From positions 496,001 to 560,000 of the forward strand of contig NZ_CABJDN010000005.1 in NCBI RefSeq assembly GCF_902364365.1: a stretch of 64,000 bases of DNA, written 5' to 3'. The notes under the pieces are model-generated. The model saw nothing but the letters and a program-made list of their open reading frames with translations, had not been told where the DNA came from and did no database searches. The first letter of the stretch is position 1; every line of letters begins with the position of its first letter. Of this stretch, positions 9,725 through 19,323 are shown one piece after another. The translations under genes and the position numbers were made by a program. This DNA comes from Bacteroides intestinalis. Its GTDB lineage: Bacteria; Bacteroidota; Bacteroidia; Bacteroidales; Bacteroidaceae.

Positions 9725-10514
9725 TATATCCCGTTTCTTCATGCGTCGCCGGAACTGGACAGTTCCCTACGCATTGTTTCTCATCATCTTCGTTGTGATG
9801 CCTCTGTTGCTCATTGTGGTTTATGCCTTCACCGATGCTGAAGGCACATTCACGTTTGCCAACTTCCGCAAATTCATGATGCATCCCGAATCTATCAACA
9901 CATTCGTCTACTCCATCGGAATAGCTGTCATCACGACTCTCGCATGCCTCCTGCTCGGTTATCCGGCTGCTTATATTCTCAGTCAGAAGCGCTTCAACAC
10001 TTCCCAGACCATGGTTGTACTGTTCATCCTGCCCATGTGGGTGAACATCCTGATACGTACACTTGCCACGGTGGCATTGTTTGATTTCCTCAACTTGCCG
10101 CTGGGCGAAGGAGCTTTGGTATTCGGTATGGTCTACAACTTCCTGCCGTTCATGATATACCCTATCTACAATACGTTGCAGAAGATGGATGGCAGTCTGA
10201 TAGAAGCAGCCCAAGACCTGGGAGCTACGCCTGTACAGGTATTCGGTAAAGTGATCCTCCCCCTTTCGATGCCCGGCATCATGAGTGGTGTGGTGATGGT
10301 TTTCATGCCCACGGTTTCCACCTTTGCCATTGCCGAGTTGCTGACGATGAACAACATCAAACTGTTCGGTACTACCGTACAAGAGAATATATATAACGGA
10401 ATGTGGAACTACGGCGCTGCCCTCTCGCTCATCATGCTGTTGCTGATTGGCGTCACCGCCCTCTTCACCAACGAGGACGACAGTGCACAAAATGAAAGCG
10501 GAGGTGTGATATGA
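9714..10514 (+). CDS. potB: Spermidine/putrescine ABC transporter permease 1
   Basis: A 266-residue inner-membrane permease with about six hydrophobic segments starting at [20 protein letters not shown], and the ABC permease EAA loop ([20 protein letters not shown]) contacting PotA. The start is uncertain: a GTG at 9714, overlapping the potA end by 11 bases, keeps the NISRFF segment; the first ATG is at 9741. The open frame extends farther upstream inside potA, which is not expected to be translated in that frame. Its last codon overlaps potC in ATGA. Confidence 0.9.
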   Translation: MLSNISRFFMRRRNWTVPYALFLIIFVVMPLLLIVVYAFTDAEGTFTFANFRKFMMHPESINTFVYSIGIAVITTLACLLLGYPAAYILSQKRFNTSQTMVVLFILPMWVNILIRTLATVALFDFLNLPLGEGALVFGMVYNFLPFMIYPIYNTLQKMDGSLIEAAQDLGATPVQVFGKVILPLSMPGIMSGVVMVFMPTVSTFAIAELLTMNNIKLFGTTVQENIYNGMWNYGAALSLIMLLLIGVTALFTNEDDSAQNESGGVI

Positions 10515-11305
10515 TGACACGTATTCTGGCAAAAGGCTATCTTTGGTTTCTGCTTGCCCTGCTCTATTCGCCCATCCTGATCATTATGATCTTCTCTTTC
10601 ACTGAGGCCAAAGTACTGGGTAACTGGACAGGATTCTCTACCAAACTATACAGTTCATTGTTTACAGGCGGCATGCACCACTCACTGATGAATGCCATCT
10701 GGAACACATTCGCGATTGCTACGATTGCCGCCACAGCCTCTACCCTGCTGGGAAGTCTGGCAGCTATCGGCATCTTTAACCTACGCTCCCGGGCGCGTCA
10801 GGTGATGAATTTCACCAATGCTATTCCGATGATGAATGCGGATATCATTACCGGTGTCTCCCTGTTCCTGCTGTTTGTCAGCTTTGGCATTTCGCAGGGA
10901 TTTACTACAGTGGTATTGGCACACATCACTTTCTGTACCCCATACGTGGTACTTAGTGTGATGCCCCGTCTGAAGAAGATGAATCAGAATGTATACGAAG
11001 CAGCCCTCGACCTCGGAGCTACTCCTTTCCAGGCGCTTCGCAAAGTCATCTTCCCTGAAATTCTGCCGGGAATGATCAGCGGTTTCATCCTCGCTTTCAC
11101 GCTTTCCATTGATGATTTCGCAGTAACGATCTTCACTATCGGAAATGAAGGATTGGAAACATTGTCGACATACATCTATGCGGACGCACGTAAGGGTGGA
11201 TTGACTCCTGAACTGCGGCCACTGTCAACAATCATTTTTGTAACGGTGTTAGTATTGCTGATTGTGATTAACAAGAGAGCAGAAAGAAACAAGAATAGTG
11301 ATTAG
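10511..11305 (+). CDS. potC: Spermidine/putrescine ABC transporter permease 2
   Basis: A 264-residue membrane permease partner of PotB. The start ATG overlaps the potB stop (ATGA), which points to translational coupling; a second ATG follows immediately. It has about six membrane segments (LWFLLALLYSPILIIMIFSF first) and the EAA loop EAALDLGATPFQALRKVIFP. The final Ser-Asp codons and TAG stop are given by the AGTGATTAG repeat that fills the potC-potD gap. Confidence 0.95.
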   Translation: MMTRILAKGYLWFLLALLYSPILIIMIFSFTEAKVLGNWTGFSTKLYSSLFTGGMHHSLMNAIWNTFAIATIAATASTLLGSLAAIGIFNLRSRARQVMNFTNAIPMMNADIITGVSLFLLFVSFGISQGFTTVVLAHITFCTPYVVLSVMPRLKKMNQNVYEAALDLGATPFQALRKVIFPEILPGMISGFILAFTLSIDDFAVTIFTIGNEGLETLSTYIYADARKGGLTPELRPLSTIIFVTVLVLLIVINKRAERNKNSD

Positions 11306-11384
11306 CGTTTAGTGATAAGTGATTAGTGCCATGCGGAATGATAGCGCAGCCTACTAATCACTTATCACTAAACGCTAATCACTA
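11296..11384. repeat. Perfect 32-bp inverted repeat with GCCATGCGG/AGCGCAGCC core (copy A2)
   Basis: The left arm 11296-11327 and right arm 11353-11384 are exact reverse complements built from TTAGTGAT words. Between them, 11328-11352, lies GCCATGCGG-AATGAT-AGCGCAGCC plus one base. The same core with entirely different arms occurs at 27294-27318. The left arm contains the potC stop codon. Confidence 0.92.
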
Positions 11385-11401
11385 ATATAACCCTATAAAC
11401 A

Positions 11402-12724
11402 ATGAAGAAATACATCCCCCTCCTTCTCTGCATTCTTCTCCTTGCCTCCTGTACCGGTGCCAGCGAGAAGCGCAGCCGTGTACTGAAAGTCTACAACTGG
11501 GCAGATTACATCGACGAAGAAGTCCTCGCCGAATTCCCTGCCTGGTACAAAGAGCAGACAGGCGAAGATATCCGCATCATCTACCAGGTATTCGATATCA
11601 ACGAAATCATGCTCACCAAAATTGAGCGCGGACAGGAAGATTTCGACCTTGTATGCCCATCGGAATACATCATCGAACGAATGTTGAAGAAAGATCTCCT
11701 CCTCCCTATCAACCGCAATTTTGGGAAGACTCCGGACTATATCCCCAACATTTCCCCGTATATTCAGAAAGAGTTGGAGAAAATCAGCCAGCCCGGTCGC
11801 CACACCAATGATTACGTTGTTCCCTACATGTGGGGTACCGCCGGAATACTCTATAACAAGAAGTTCAAGACCCTTGAAGAAGTCAGCTCCTGGGGATGCC
11901 TTTGGGATGCCGTCAACCGTGGCAAGATTCTGATGAAAGACAGTTATCGCGATGCCTACGGTACTGCCATCATCTATGCCCATGCCCGGCAACTTGCCGA
12001 CAGCACCATCACCGTGGAGCAACTGATGAACGACAATTCCCCTGAGGCCATTGCTCTTGCAGAGCAATACCTGAAAGCCCTGAAACCCAACATTGCCGGA
12101 TGGGAAGCCGACTTCGGTAAAGAAATGATGACCAAAAACAAAGCATGGCTCAACCTTACCTGGAGTGGCGACGCCGTCTGGGCCATTGACGAAGCGGAAG
12201 CTGTAGGCGTGGACCTGGACTATGTAGTTCCCCGTGAAGGCAGCAACATCTGGTACGATGGCTGGGCCATCCCCAAGTATGCCCGCAACGTAAAAGCCGC
12301 CAGCTACTTCATCAATTATCTTTGCCAGCCGGATATTGCCCTGCGCAATATGGACGCCATCGGCTACGTCAGTGCCGTAGCAACGCCCGAAATTATGGAA
12401 GCAAAGACCGACACTACTCTTGAACAGTTCTCCGACCTCAGTTATTTCTTCGGCCCCGGTGCAGACAGCGTTCAGATCAATCCGATACAATACCCCGACC
12501 GTAAAGTCGTGGAGCGTTGCGCCATGATCCGTGATTTCGGCGACCGCACAGAGCTTGTTCTCGAAATGTGGAGCCGCGTTAAAGGCGATAACCTGAATAC
12601 AGGCATCGTGCTTCTTATCTTTGCAGTCTTCGGAATACTGTTTGTGTGGATTGTCTGGAAACGGATCAGCGTTTATAAGCAGAAGAAACGTCACCACAGG
12701 CGCAGACGCCGTATACGCAGGTAA
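11402..12724 (+). CDS. potD: Spermidine/putrescine-binding lipoprotein with C-terminal membrane anchor
   Basis: A 440-residue solute-binding protein of the polyamine family (YNWADYIDEEVLAEF, SGDAVWAIDEAE, WYDGWAIPKYARN). The signal peptide ends in a lipobox LASC with Cys17. Unlike usual PotD, it has an extra tail: a hydrophobic segment at about 401-419 (IVLLIFAVFGILFVWIVW) followed by a strongly basic end (KRHHRRRRRIRR). The tail would place the C-terminus in the cytoplasm and fix the binder next to PotBC. The tail is seen directly; its role is inference. Confidence 0.93.
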   Translation: MKKYIPLLLCILLLASCTGASEKRSRVLKVYNWADYIDEEVLAEFPAWYKEQTGEDIRIIYQVFDINEIMLTKIERGQEDFDLVCPSEYIIERMLKKDLLLPINRNFGKTPDYIPNISPYIQKELEKISQPGRHTNDYVVPYMWGTAGILYNKKFKTLEEVSSWGCLWDAVNRGKILMKDSYRDAYGTAIIYAHARQLADSTITVEQLMNDNSPEAIALAEQYLKALKPNIAGWEADFGKEMMTKNKAWLNLTWSGDAVWAIDEAEAVGVDLDYVVPREGSNIWYDGWAIPKYARNVKAASYFINYLCQPDIALRNMDAIGYVSAVATPEIMEAKTDTTLEQFSDLSYFFGPGADSVQINPIQYPDRKVVERCAMIRDFGDRTELVLEMWSRVKGDNLNTGIVLLIFAVFGILFVWIVWKRISVYKQKKRHHRRRRRIRR

Positions 12725-12734
12725 TAGGAGGTAA

Positions 12735-12757
12735 AGGAGATAACACCTTTATCTCCT
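12735..12757 (+). terminator. Hairpin after the pot operon
   Basis: AGGAGATAA at 12735-12743 pairs with TTATCTCCT at 12749-12757 around a five-base loop. There is no T-run, so termination strength is uncertain. Confidence 0.5.
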
Positions 12758-12837
12758 GATTCGCATTAATAACATAAATGAAACATCACTTTTCAGACAT
12801 ATTTTGTACCTTGCGGCAGAATTATAAATAAGGAACT

Positions 12838-13608
12838 ATGAAACTGAAAAAACTTTTATTTGCCTCCGCTATGTCTTTTGCCGCATGCGGCATCCTGCAA
12901 GCCCAAAACACCCAAGTCATTGCACACCGTGGTTTCTGGAAGACCGACGGCTCTGCCCAGAATAGTATTGCCGCCCTGGTGAAAGCTGACTCCATCCATT
13001 GCTACGGCTCTGAGTTCGATGTCTGGCTCACTGCCGACAACAAACTTATCGTAGACCACGATGGCGTATTCAAAGGTGTCCGCATGGAAACATCCACCGA
13101 GAAAGAATGTACCTCCATCACCCTCGACAACGGTGAGAACCTCCCTACCCTTCAGCAATACCTCGATAAAGCCAAAGGATTGAAAACCCGCCTTATCCTG
13201 GAACTCAAAGCACACAAGACTCCCGAACGGGAAACGCTCGCCGTAGAGCAAATTGTGAAAATGATTAAGGAGATGGGACTGGAAGAGCGTACCGAATACA
13301 TCACTTTCTCACGCCATGCGACCAAAGAGTTCATTCGCCTGGCTCCTAAAGGCACCCCCGTATATTATCTGGAAGGTGACCTCAATCCGCAGGAACTGAA
13401 AGACATGGGTTGCGCCGGTCCTGATTACCATTTCTCTGTCTTCAAAAAACATCCCGAATGGATCAAAGAATGTCACGATCTTGGCATGAAAGTAAATGCC
13501 TGGACAGTAAATGATGCCAAAGATATGGAATGGCTCATCAGCCAGGGAGTGGATTTCATCACCACTAACGAACCGGTATTATTGCAGGAGATATTGAAAA
13601 AGAAGTAA
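12838..13608 (+). CDS. Glycerophosphodiester phosphodiesterase, exported
   Basis: A 256-residue GDPD-family enzyme that splits glycerophosphodiesters into an alcohol and glycerol 3-phosphate. Key residues are visible: His30-Arg31 (AHRG), Glu59 and Asp61 (SEFDVWLT), His74 (VDHDG), and the C-terminal WTVND and TNEP motifs. The N-terminus is a signal peptide; FAAC at 14-17 could be a lipobox, while AQA near 22 fits ordinary cleavage, so anchoring is unclear. It is a single gene following the pot hairpin. Confidence 0.93.
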   Translation: MKLKKLLFASAMSFAACGILQAQNTQVIAHRGFWKTDGSAQNSIAALVKADSIHCYGSEFDVWLTADNKLIVDHDGVFKGVRMETSTEKECTSITLDNGENLPTLQQYLDKAKGLKTRLILELKAHKTPERETLAVEQIVKMIKEMGLEERTEYITFSRHATKEFIRLAPKGTPVYYLEGDLNPQELKDMGCAGPDYHFSVFKKHPEWIKECHDLGMKVNAWTVNDAKDMEWLISQGVDFITTNEPVLLQEILKKK

Positions 13609-13660
13609 TGCAGATCGGTAGTTAAATTCATTTCTTTATTTTCGGTTATGAATATAATTT

Positions 13661-13755
13661 TAGGCGCGGATTACGCGGATTACACGGATTAATGGCTGCG
13701 CTATCACACTATATTACAGAAAAAGAATCCGTGTAATCCGCGTAATCCGCGCCTA
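13661..13755. repeat. Perfect 30-bp inverted repeat of CGGATTA words
   Basis: Arms 13661-13690 and 13726-13755 are exact reverse complements (TAGGCGCGGATTACGC... and its mirror). The 35-base centre contains GGCTGCGCTATCA at 13694-13706, the reverse complement of the TGATAGCGCAGCC part of copy A2, which links it to that element family. It sits in the 660-base gap before dapF. Confidence 0.9.
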
Positions 13756-13799
13756 AATTATTATCAGCATTTAGTTCATTACTTTCCCAAGCTGTACCA

Positions 13800-13912
13800 A
13801 TGCCCCACTTTAACTCCCCCAATGCCACACCTCAACAATTCAAACGCCACACTTCGATGGCTCCAATGAATGGCATTGCGGAAGCTAAAGTGTGGCATTT
13901 GCCTTGTAATAG
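13800..13912. repeat. AATGCCACACTT-word repeat (copy C1)
   Basis: Three direct words (ATGCCCCACTT, ATGCCACACCT, CGCCACACTT) are followed by the inverted word AAGTGTGGCATT. The same arrangement occurs at 28009 and 54541. A small open frame across it is not supported as a gene. The rest of the gap to dapF is AT-rich with promoter boxes only. Confidence 0.75.
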
Positions 13913-14212
13913 TGCGGCATTATGCAAAAGATCATTTAGTCACCAAAAAGAAGAAAATAATTTCATTCTGTCATATACAATTCTTCATTTTCACCCCACA
14001 TACTCCATTTTTCCACTAAAAACACGTATTTACGCCACTACCCACATAGAATGAATATGCGGAAATAATTCCATAAATAACAATTTATACAAATATCCAC
14101 CCGCAAACTTTTAATTTAAAACTTGAATACCGTATATTTGCAGCGACTGAAAGAATAAATGAAAATAATAGAAATAAGATATATATTCTATGAATAATTT
14201 AGCAAAACGTCG

Positions 14213-14220
14213 TATCTTTG
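14213..14220 (+). promoter_or_regulatory. -7 box upstream of dapF
   Basis: TATCTTTG matches TAnnTTTG, 48 bases before the dapF ATG; a similar TATATTTG lies at 14133-14140. No good -33 element was seen for either. Confidence 0.5.
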
Positions 14221-14268
14221 CATTGCAATAAAACAAAAAGAAAGATTAATTCATCAACAGAGTACAAA

Positions 14269-15081
14269 ATGACAAGAGTTATAAAATTCACTAAGATGCA
14301 CGGAGCAGGCAACGATTACATTTATGTAAACACCCTGAAATATCCCATCGAAAGCCCTGAAAAACTTTCGGTTGAATGGAGCGCCCCGCATACAGGAATT
14401 GGAAGCGACGGCCTGGTACTCATCGGCAGTTCGGACAAGGCAGATTTCAGTATGCGCATCTTCAATGCGGATGGTTCCGAAGCCAAAATGTGCGGCAACG
14501 CCAGTCGCTGCATCGGTAAGTATCTATATGAATACGGCCTGACTTCCCAAACAGCCGTTACCCTCGACACCCTATCGGGCATCAAAATACTGAAACTCCA
14601 CGTGGAAGACGGAAAAGTGGACACCGTAACCGTGGATATGGGACGTCCCGCTGATATGAAGGAACAACCCATCGAAGCCGACGGGCAGAAATTCATCGGA
14701 ACAACCGTATCAATGGGAAATCCTCACCTGGTAATCTTTGTAGAAGATGTGAAAGATATCAACCTCGAAAGCATCGGCCCGAAACTGGAAAACCATCCGT
14801 TGTTTCCCGACCGCATCAATGTAGAGTTTGCCCAGGTGCTGGAGCATGGGAAAATCAGGATGAGAGTTTGGGAAAGAGGTTCGGGCATCACCCAAGCTTG
14901 CGGAACCGGAGCCTGTGCCACCGCAGTAGCCGCCGCACTGACCGGAAAATCCGGAAGAAAAACAGACATCATCATGGATGGAGGCTCACTTAACATCGAA
15001 TGGGACGAAAAGACGGATCACGTATGGATGACCGGAGGAGCAGTCCGGGTGTTCGACGGAGAAAAGATAATTAGTGATTAA
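14269..15081 (+). CDS. dapF: Diaminopimelate epimerase
   Basis: A 270-residue enzyme converting LL- to meso-diaminopimelate for lysine and peptidoglycan. Both catalytic cysteines are present: Cys75 (MCGNASR) and Cys211 (QACGTGACA). The frame is open 17 codons upstream to a TTG, but that lies in the TATCTTTG promoter box, so the ATG at 14269 ([16 protein letters not shown]) is chosen. It is followed by dapL, the preceding pathway step. Its last residues Ile-Ser-Asp and stop are encoded by the adjoining repeat. Confidence 0.96.
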   Translation: MTRVIKFTKMHGAGNDYIYVNTLKYPIESPEKLSVEWSAPHTGIGSDGLVLIGSSDKADFSMRIFNADGSEAKMCGNASRCIGKYLYEYGLTSQTAVTLDTLSGIKILKLHVEDGKVDTVTVDMGRPADMKEQPIEADGQKFIGTTVSMGNPHLVIFVEDVKDINLESIGPKLENHPLFPDRINVEFAQVLEHGKIRMRVWERGSGITQACGTGACATAVAAALTGKSGRKTDIIMDGGSLNIEWDEKTDHVWMTGGAVRVFDGEKIISD

Positions 15082-15152
15082 TGTTTAGTGATTAGTGATT
15101 AGCTCTATTCAGCATCCAGTGTAATCACTAATCACTAAACGTTAATCACTAA
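15071..15152. repeat. AGTGATTAG palindrome between dapF and dapL (copy A3)
   Basis: The 31-base arms 15071-15101 and 15122-15152 are complementary with one mismatch. The 20-base centre does not carry the GCCATGCGG core. The left arm includes the dapF stop codon. Confidence 0.88.
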
Positions 15153-15182
15153 CCTAAATAACGCTTAAAACAACAAGAAAGT

Positions 15183-16415
15183 ATGGCATTAGTAAACGAA
15201 CATTTTTTGAAACTACCGGGAAGTTACTTATTTTCAGACATAGCTAAAAAGGTGAATACTTTCAGGATAACGCACCCTAAACAAGAGGTCATCCGTCTGG
15301 GTATCGGAGACGTTACCCGGCCACTGCCACCGGCTTGCATCGAGGCGATGCACAGGGCAGTGGATGAGATGGCAAATGCCGGTACCTTCCACGGATACGG
15401 TCCCGAACAGGGATATGACTTTTTGATTGAAGCGATCATCAAACATGATTATGCTCCGAGAGGCATTCATTTTAGCCCTACGGAAGTATTCGTAAACGAT
15501 GGAGCCAAAAGCGATACGGGCAACATAGGCGATATCCTCCGCCACGACAACAGTGTGGGAGTGACAGACCCCATCTACCCGGTATATATAGACAGCAACG
15601 TAATGTGTGGCCGTGCCGGAGTATTGGAAGAAGACGGCAAATGGAGCAACGTGACCTACATGCCCTGTACCGCCGAAAACAACTTTGTTCCCGAGATACC
15701 GGACAAGCGGATTGACATCGTCTACCTTTGCTACCCGAACAATCCGACAGGAACAACGCTAACCAAGTCGCAACTGAAAAAATGGGTGGACTACGCGCTT
15801 GCCAACGACACTCTGATTCTGTTCGATGCCGCTTATGAGGCGTTTATACAGGAAGAAGACGTTCCCCACTCCATTTACGAAATAAAAGGTGCCAAGAAAT
15901 GTGCCATAGAGTTCCGCAGCTTCTCGAAGACAGCCGGATTCACCGGAGTCCGTTGCGGATACACCGTAGTTCCGAAAGAACTGACAGCCGCCACACTGAC
16001 CGGTGAACGCATTCCGCTGAACCGTCTCTGGAACCGCCGTCAATGCACCAAATTCAACGGTACCAGCTACATCACCCAACGGGCTGCCGAAGCCATCTAC
16101 ACCCCGGCGGGCAAGCAGCAGATAAAGGAAAACATCGACTACTATATGAACAACGCCCGAACCATGAAAGAGGGTCTGGAATCCGCCGGACTGAAAGTGT
16201 ACGGCGGCGTGAATGCCCCTTACATCTGGCTGAAAACACCGAATGGCACCGGCTCCTGGCGATTCTTTGAGCAGATGTTATACGAAGCCAATGTAGTAGG
16301 AACACCCGGTGTAGGATTCGGCCCCAGCGGAGAAGGCTACATCCGCCTGACCGCCTTCGGGAATCACGAAGATTGTGTGGAAGCCATGAGGCGAATCAGA
16401 AAATGGCTGGCATGA
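15183..16415 (+). CDS. dapL: LL-diaminopimelate aminotransferase
   Basis: A 410-residue PLP enzyme that converts tetrahydrodipicolinate directly to LL-diaminopimelate with glutamate as amino donor. The N-terminus [21 protein letters not shown] and the YPNNPTGT segment are typical of DapL. The PLP lysine lies in [15 protein letters not shown] near residue 249. With dapF downstream in the pathway this forms a two-gene lysine/cell-wall unit. Confidence 0.96.
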   Translation: MALVNEHFLKLPGSYLFSDIAKKVNTFRITHPKQEVIRLGIGDVTRPLPPACIEAMHRAVDEMANAGTFHGYGPEQGYDFLIEAIIKHDYAPRGIHFSPTEVFVNDGAKSDTGNIGDILRHDNSVGVTDPIYPVYIDSNVMCGRAGVLEEDGKWSNVTYMPCTAENNFVPEIPDKRIDIVYLCYPNNPTGTTLTKSQLKKWVDYALANDTLILFDAAYEAFIQEEDVPHSIYEIKGAKKCAIEFRSFSKTAGFTGVRCGYTVVPKELTAATLTGERIPLNRLWNRRQCTKFNGTSYITQRAAEAIYTPAGKQQIKENIDYYMNNARTMKEGLESAGLKVYGGVNAPYIWLKTPNGTGSWRFFEQMLYEANVVGTPGVGFGPSGEGYIRLTAFGNHEDCVEAMRRIRKWLA

Positions 16416-16503
16416 AGATGAAAAAGATAACAACTAAAATAAAACTATAGTTTCACCGGACTGATCATCCGCAATTTGTCTAAACTTAAAAGGTAAAATA
16501 GGT

Positions 16504-17223
16504 ATGAAAATGAAAAGCGTAAAATTCAGAATGATAGCCATCGCGCTATTATCAGCAGCAATGCCTTTCACGGCAAAAGCACAGGATAAAGTGGAAGCCT
16601 CAGTCGGTGCAGATTTTGTAAGCAACTACATCTGGCGTGGAACAGACTGCGGTGGTGTAAGTATCCAGCCCAGCATGGAAGTCAGCTACAAAGGCTTGTC
16701 ACTGGCAGCTTGGGGCTCGGTAGGCATCGACAAGGAAGATGCCAGGGAGATCGACCTCACACTGGGTTACAATACAGGCGGTTTCAGCGTATCCGTTACG
16801 GATTACTGGTTCTCCTACCACAAAGAGGACGGCGGATATACGGGAGATTATTTCAAGTACGGTGCACACAGCACGGTACACATCTTCGAAGCCACTCTGG
16901 GATATGACTTCGGTCCGTTGGCACTGAGTTGGAACACTTACTTTGCAGGAGATGATTATACGAAGGAGAACGGTGACAGGGCTTACTCCACGTATGTAGG
17001 CATCAGCGCACCTTTTAAACTCGGTGGCCTGGACTGGTCGGCAGAAGTCGGTCTTACCCCATGGGAAGGTGCGTATGCCAACAAGTTCAACGTAACCAAC
17101 CTCACACTGAAAGCAGAAAAAGAAATCAAATTCACAAATTCTTTTTCGCTGCCCACCTTTGCACAACTGACGTTCAATCCACACACACAGGGTGCATACT
17201 TCGTATTCGGAGTTAGTTTCTAA
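16504..17223 (+). CDS. Outer-membrane beta-barrel protein (TorF-like) near PII/AmtB
   Basis: A 239-residue protein with a cleavable signal peptide (cut near AKAQ, residue 28). The mature part is alternating hydrophobic/polar beta strands (FVSNYIWRGTD, YNTGGFSVSVTDYWFSY) and ends in VFGVSF with a terminal Phe, as in outer-membrane barrels. The SNYIWRG start resembles the TorF/VcuF family. Lying immediately before glnK-amtB-glnN, it may help nitrogen compounds cross the outer membrane; that role is inference. Confidence 0.75.
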   Translation: MKMKSVKFRMIAIALLSAAMPFTAKAQDKVEASVGADFVSNYIWRGTDCGGVSIQPSMEVSYKGLSLAAWGSVGIDKEDAREIDLTLGYNTGGFSVSVTDYWFSYHKEDGGYTGDYFKYGAHSTVHIFEATLGYDFGPLALSWNTYFAGDDYTKENGDRAYSTYVGISAPFKLGGLDWSAEVGLTPWEGAYANKFNVTNLTLKAEKEIKFTNSFSLPTFAQLTFNPHTQGAYFVFGVSF

Positions 17224-17257
17224 AGAAGGATAAACGGGTATAGGTATTTACAGATGC

Positions 17258-17302
17258 GCCGAATGGCAAATCGTAAATAGTAAATTGTCTAATCGTAAAT
17301 GT
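17258..17302. repeat. AAATCGTAAAT words before glnK (copy B3, degenerate)
   Basis: Short words AAATCGTAAATAGTAAATTGTC and AATCGTAAAT, preceded by GCGCCGAATGGC, fill the spacer before glnK. It resembles one arm of the 27266 element; no opposite arm is clear. Confidence 0.45.
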
Positions 17303-17310
17303 ATTAAGGT

Positions 17311-17667
17311 ATGAAAAAGATTGAAGCAATTATCCGCAAGACAAAATTCGAGGATGTAAAGGACGCATTGCTCGAAGCGGACATCGAATGGTTCTCCTAC
17401 TACGACGTCCGGGGGATAGGGAAATCCCGTCAGGCACGCATCTACCGCGGTGTAATGTACGACACCAGTTCCATTGAACGTATCCTGATCTCTATCGTGG
17501 TACGCGACAAGAATGCCGAAAAGACCGTGCAGGCCATCATCAGGTCCGCACAGACCGGAGAAATCGGCGACGGGCGTATCTTCATCATCCCCATAGAAGA
17601 CGCTATCCGCATCCGCACCGCCGAACGTGGCGACATCGCCCTCTACAATGCCGAACAGGAAAGATAA
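17311..17667 (+). CDS. glnK: P-II family nitrogen regulator
   Basis: A 118-residue trimeric signal protein that reads 2-oxoglutarate and ATP/ADP and docks onto AmtB. The N-terminus MKKIEAIIRK, the T-loop (about 36-54, with YRGVMYD; Tyr50 corresponds to the uridylylation tyrosine) and the B-loop TGEIGDGRIFI are recognisable. It lies 104 bases before amtB, the usual pairing, and I infer that it gates the channel. Whether Tyr50 is modified cannot be told from sequence. Confidence 0.95.
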   Translation: MKKIEAIIRKTKFEDVKDALLEADIEWFSYYDVRGIGKSRQARIYRGVMYDTSSIERILISIVVRDKNAEKTVQAIIRSAQTGEIGDGRIFIIPIEDAIRIRTAERGDIALYNAEQER

Positions 17668-17771
17668 AAGGGCAGCATCAAACCACAACTGTTAAGAGCC
17701 CCCTCCAGAGAGCTGCAAGAGCTGCTTAACGAAACAAAGAATACAAGTACAACTAAAAGCAAAAAGATTTT

Positions 17772-19211
17772 ATGGATAAATATAGTAAACGCAGCATTGC
17801 CAGGCTGTGGATAGCCCTTGCTGTCCTTATGGCACTCTGCACAACAACAGAAACTTTTGCACAAACTTCCGCAACAACGGATAGTATATCAGCTACAACA
17901 ACCGCTGTTATAGCTACATTAGAAGAGACTACTGTAGAATCATCAGCCCCCTCCACCGTCGGAGAACTGGTAAACGGACTCAACACAGTATGGATGTTAC
18001 TCGCCGCTATGCTGGTATTTTTCATGCAACCGGGCTTTGCACTGGTAGAAGCCGGTTTCACCCGGGTTAAGAACACCGCCAACATCCTGATGAAGAATTT
18101 CGTGGATTTCATGTTCGGCAGCCTGCTCTACTGGTTCATCGGTTTCGGACTGATGTTCGGCGTAGGTGGTTTCGTGGGAATGCCCCACTTCTTCGACCTC
18201 TCGTTCTATGACGGAGGAGGATTACCAACAGAGGGTTTCCTTGTTTTCCAAACTGTATTCTGTGCCACAGCAGCCACTATTGTATCGGGAGCCATGGCCG
18301 AACGTACCAAATTCTCCATGTATTTGGTTTACACCATCTTCATCAGCGTACTGATCTATCCGATTTCCGGTCACTGGACCTGGGGCGGCGGCTGGTTGAT
18401 GAACGGCGAAGAAGGTTCGTTCATGATGAATCTGTTCGGCACCACATTTCACGACTTCGCAGGTTCCACCATTGTTCACTCCGTCGGTGGCTGGATTGCG
18501 CTGGTAGGTGCAGCCATCCTTGGTCCACGCATCGGTAAATACGGTAAAGATGGCAAGTCCAGAGCTATTCCGGGACACAACCTCACCATGGCGGCGCTGG
18601 GTGTATTCATTTTATGGTTCGGCTGGTTCGGATTTAACCCCGGTTCACAGTTGGCAGCCGCCTCCACGGACGACGCAATGGCTATCTCACACGTCTTCCT
18701 CACCACGAATCTTGCAGCTTGTGCCGGAGGTTTCTTCGCACTGGTGGTCAGTTGGTTAAAATTCAGCAAACCATCTTTATCCCTGACTCTGAATGGCATA
18801 CTGGCAGGTCTGGTAGGTATCACGGCAGGCTGCGATATGGTTTCTCCGCTGGGTGCCGTCATCATCGGTACCATCTGCGGCATCCTAATGATATTCTCGG
18901 TAGAGTTCATCGATAAAGTGCTGAAGATTGACGATCCCGTTGGTGCAAGTTCCGTACACGGTGTCTGCGGTTTCACAGGTACCATTCTCACAGGTTTCTT
19001 GTCCACCAGTGAAGGACTCTTTTATGGTGCAGGCTGGGGATTCCTCGGAGCACAAGTATTCGGCGCCCTCGTAGTAGGTGCATGGGCAGCCGGCATGGGT
19101 TTCATCATCTTCAAGGGACTCGATAAGATACACGGTCTCCGCGTTTCCAAACGCGTTGAAGAAGAAGGGCTCGACATCTACGAGCATGGTGAATCAGCGT
19201 ATAATGGATAA
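17772..19211 (+). CDS. amtB: Ammonium transporter
   Basis: A 479-residue inner-membrane channel for ammonium. A signal peptide (to about residue 31, TETFAQ) is followed by a Thr/Ser-rich stretch and then about eleven membrane helices. Family motifs include FMQPGFALVEAGFTR, FQTVFCATAATIVSGAMAERTKF, GSTIVHSVGGW and GFTGTILTGF. The conserved pore histidines fall in the DFAGSTIVHSVGG and SSVHGVCG segments. It follows glnK and precedes the GSIII gene, so uptake and assimilation are side by side. Confidence 0.97.
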   Translation: MDKYSKRSIARLWIALAVLMALCTTTETFAQTSATTDSISATTTAVIATLEETTVESSAPSTVGELVNGLNTVWMLLAAMLVFFMQPGFALVEAGFTRVKNTANILMKNFVDFMFGSLLYWFIGFGLMFGVGGFVGMPHFFDLSFYDGGGLPTEGFLVFQTVFCATAATIVSGAMAERTKFSMYLVYTIFISVLIYPISGHWTWGGGWLMNGEEGSFMMNLFGTTFHDFAGSTIVHSVGGWIALVGAAILGPRIGKYGKDGKSRAIPGHNLTMAALGVFILWFGWFGFNPGSQLAAASTDDAMAISHVFLTTNLAACAGGFFALVVSWLKFSKPSLSLTLNGILAGLVGITAGCDMVSPLGAVIIGTICGILMIFSVEFIDKVLKIDDPVGASSVHGVCGFTGTILTGFLSTSEGLFYGAGWGFLGAQVFGALVVGAWAAGMGFIIFKGLDKIHGLRVSKRVEEEGLDIYEHGESAYNG

Positions 19212-19217
19212 CGATCA

Positions 19218-19299
19218 ACGGTTAGTGATTAGTGATAAGCAAAATGCCGCATACAGCGCAGCCACTAATCACTAATCACCAAACCCTAATCACTAATTT
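19218..19299. repeat. AGTGATTAG palindrome with core (copy A4)
   Basis: Left arm GGTTAGTGATTAGTGATAAG and right arm CACTAATCACTAATCACC flank AAAATGCCGCATACAGCGCAGCC at 19241-19263, a variant of the shared core. It fills the amtB-glnN spacer. Confidence 0.85.
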
Positions 19300-19323
19300 A
19301 CGAACCAACAATAATAAAGTATT

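Noticed and set aside
13800..14054. 84-codon open frame before dapF
   Set aside because: Its first half is the AATGCCACACTT repeat and the rest is AT-rich promoter DNA; no ribosome site or family.
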